Below are positions 15,235 through 16,286 of a stretch of 16,286 nt of DNA, one piece after another. Origin of the DNA: an uncultured Macromonas sp. Lineage in GTDB: Bacteria; Pseudomonadota; Gammaproteobacteria; Burkholderiales; Burkholderiaceae. Made by a program: the position numbers and the translations under genes. Under the pieces are notes generated by a model that was given only the letters and a program-made list of their open reading frames with translations, did no database searches and was not told where the DNA came from. Numbering within the stretch: the first letter of the stretch is position 1; the number at the start of each line of letters is the position of its first letter. The stretch is from NCBI GenBank assembly GCA_946481585.1, contig CAMLOF010000038.1, positions 1-16,286 of the forward strand, read 5' to 3'.

Positions 15235-16286
15235 ATGAACGAAGCAGCTGGTTTGACGATCCGCTCCCTGCGAGTGCGCGCCGTCTTGGTGCCTATGAAG
15301 CGCCCCTTGCAGACCAGTACGGGAACGGTAGGTGTGGCTCCCTTGGCGTTGATCGATCTGGAAAGCGAGCAAGGCCCGGTTGGTCATTCCTACCTGTTTT
15401 GCTACACGCCTCACGCGCTGTTGCCGGTCAAGCAACTGCTGGACAACCTGGGGCAGGTGCTGCAAGGCGCTTCTGCCGCTCCCGCCGACCTGGACCAACG
15501 CCTTCAAGGCATGTTCCGCCTGCTGGGGCTCAAAGGTGTGGTGGGCATGGCGCTGGCCGGTATTGACATGGCGGCTTGGGACCTTCTGGCGCGGGCGCGG
15601 GGGCTGCCTCTTTGTCGTCTGCTGGGCGGCGGCACAAGGCGCATACAGGCATACAACAGCAACGGCCTGGGCATGATCGGCCCGCGTGACGCCGCTGTGC
15701 AGGCCGAAGAGCTGGTGGCAGAGGGGTTCACGGCCATCAAGGTCCGCCTGGGTTACCCCCAGGCCCGAACCGACCTTGACGTGGTGCGAGCCGTTCGCCG
15801 TGCGGTGGGAGAGGGTGTCGTGCTCATGACCGATTACAACCAGGCGCTCCCCGTGGCCGAGGCTTTGGTGCGCACCCAGATGCTCCGGCACGAAGGGCTG
15901 GCATGGGTGGAGGAACCCACCCGCGCCGACGACTACTTGGGGCATGCCCAGATTCGGGCCAAGGCGGGCATGCCCATCCAGATGGGTGAAAACTGGTGGG
16001 GCCCGCACGAGATGGCAGCCTGTCTGGCGGCTGGCGCGTCAGACCTGGGTATGCCAGACGCCATGAAGATTGGCGGTGTCACCGGGTGGCTGCACGCTGC
16101 TGGGCTGGCGGAAGCAGCGGGCATGCCCTTATCCAGTCACCTCTTTCCAGAGGTCAGCGCCCATCTGCTGGCAGTGACTCCTACCTGCCACTGGCTGGAA
16201 TATGTCGATTGGGCAACGCCGATCTTGCAACACCCCATGCGTGTTGATAACGGCATGGCCATTCCGTATGGCTCGCCAGGTACGGG
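15235..16286 (+). CDS. Mandelate racemase-like enolase superfamily enzyme, K166R-type (3' end outside window)
   Basis: The frame is open from ATG 15235 to the window edge, giving 350 residues of an expected 365 or so. Aligned by eye from memory to Pseudomonas putida mandelate racemase (MR), similarity runs along the whole length. Metal ligands Asp200, Glu226 and Glu252 match MR Asp195, Glu221 and Glu247. Asn202, Asp275, His302 and Glu322 match MR Asn197, Asp270, His297 and Glu317. Ser142 matches MR Ser139, and Phe55 and Tyr57 match Phe52 and Tyr54 of the substrate loop. The MR Lys164-x-Lys166 motif is Lys169-Val-Arg171, so the S-specific base is Arg. MR-group enzymes abstract an alpha proton of a 2-hydroxyacid or sugar acid; here mandelate racemisation is doubtful and a related racemase or acid-sugar dehydratase is possible. 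A good Shine-Dalgarno AGAGGGG lies 7 nt before the start. Confidence 0.85.
   Translation, partial: MNEAAGLTIRSLRVRAVLVPMKRPLQTSTGTVGVAPLALIDLESEQGPVGHSYLFCYTPHALLPVKQLLDNLGQVLQGASAAPADLDQRLQGMFRLLGLKGVVGMALAGIDMAAWDLLARARGLPLCRLLGGGTRRIQAYNSNGLGMIGPRDAAVQAEELVAEGFTAIKVRLGYPQARTDLDVVRAVRRAVGEGVVLMTDYNQALPVAEALVRTQMLRHEGLAWVEEPTRADDYLGHAQIRAKAGMPIQMGENWWGPHEMAACLAAGASDLGMPDAMKIGGVTGWLHAAGLAEAAGMPLSSHLFPEVSAHLLAVTPTCHWLEYVDWATPILQHPMRVDNGMAIPYGSPGT

Overview
The window looks like a chromosomal segment of a high-GC betaproteobacterium, most likely family Comamonadaceae (Acidovorax/Hydrogenophaga-like). This rests on protein character and gene neighbourhoods: Bug/TctC-type transport genes, DUF3297, DUF2069 and a YihY/BrkB protein. 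Species was not tested. I saw no rRNA, tRNA, CRISPR array, insertion sequence or phage gene. Coding density is very high, and no gene-free stretch reaches 300 bp; the longest is 15023-15234.

Left part (1-5899): the tail of dcd (dCTP deaminase) and a small cupin gene lie on the plus strand. The cupin runs 19 bp into the 3' end of tctE. tctD-tctE (two-component system, minus strand, overlapping by ATGA) is divergent from tctC-tctB-tctA (tripartite tricarboxylate transporter, plus strand). The 128 bp between them carry candidate TctD-binding repeats. A strong hairpin plus T-run between tctC and tctB probably lets the binding protein be made in excess of the membrane subunits.

Middle part (5912-9560): a tightly packed minus-strand run reads, in transcription order, DUF2069 membrane protein, FAD-linked D-2-hydroxyacid-type oxidase, DUF3297 protein, class I glutamine amidotransferase and thyA. 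tctA and thyA converge on a perfect inverted repeat that holds both stop codons.

Right part (9592-16286): a yihY/BrkB-family gene converges on a two-gene minus-strand unit. The first gene of that unit encodes a 1134-residue fusion: an Amt/Rh ammonium transporter core, its cytosolic tail, a HAMP-like linker, two PAS domains, GGDEF and EAL. The second encodes a soluble 243-residue protein with a PilJ/NarX-like sensory motif and a shortened chemoreceptor tip. Together they look like an ammonium-to-cyclic-di-GMP signalling module. Divergent from it, and cut by the window edge, is a close homologue of mandelate racemase that keeps almost the whole active site but has Arg in place of the S-specific base Lys166. 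The 213 bp between these divergent genes carry a cluster of three palindromes, a likely operator region. The most interesting items are the Amt fusion with its partner, the altered racemase, and this operator cluster.
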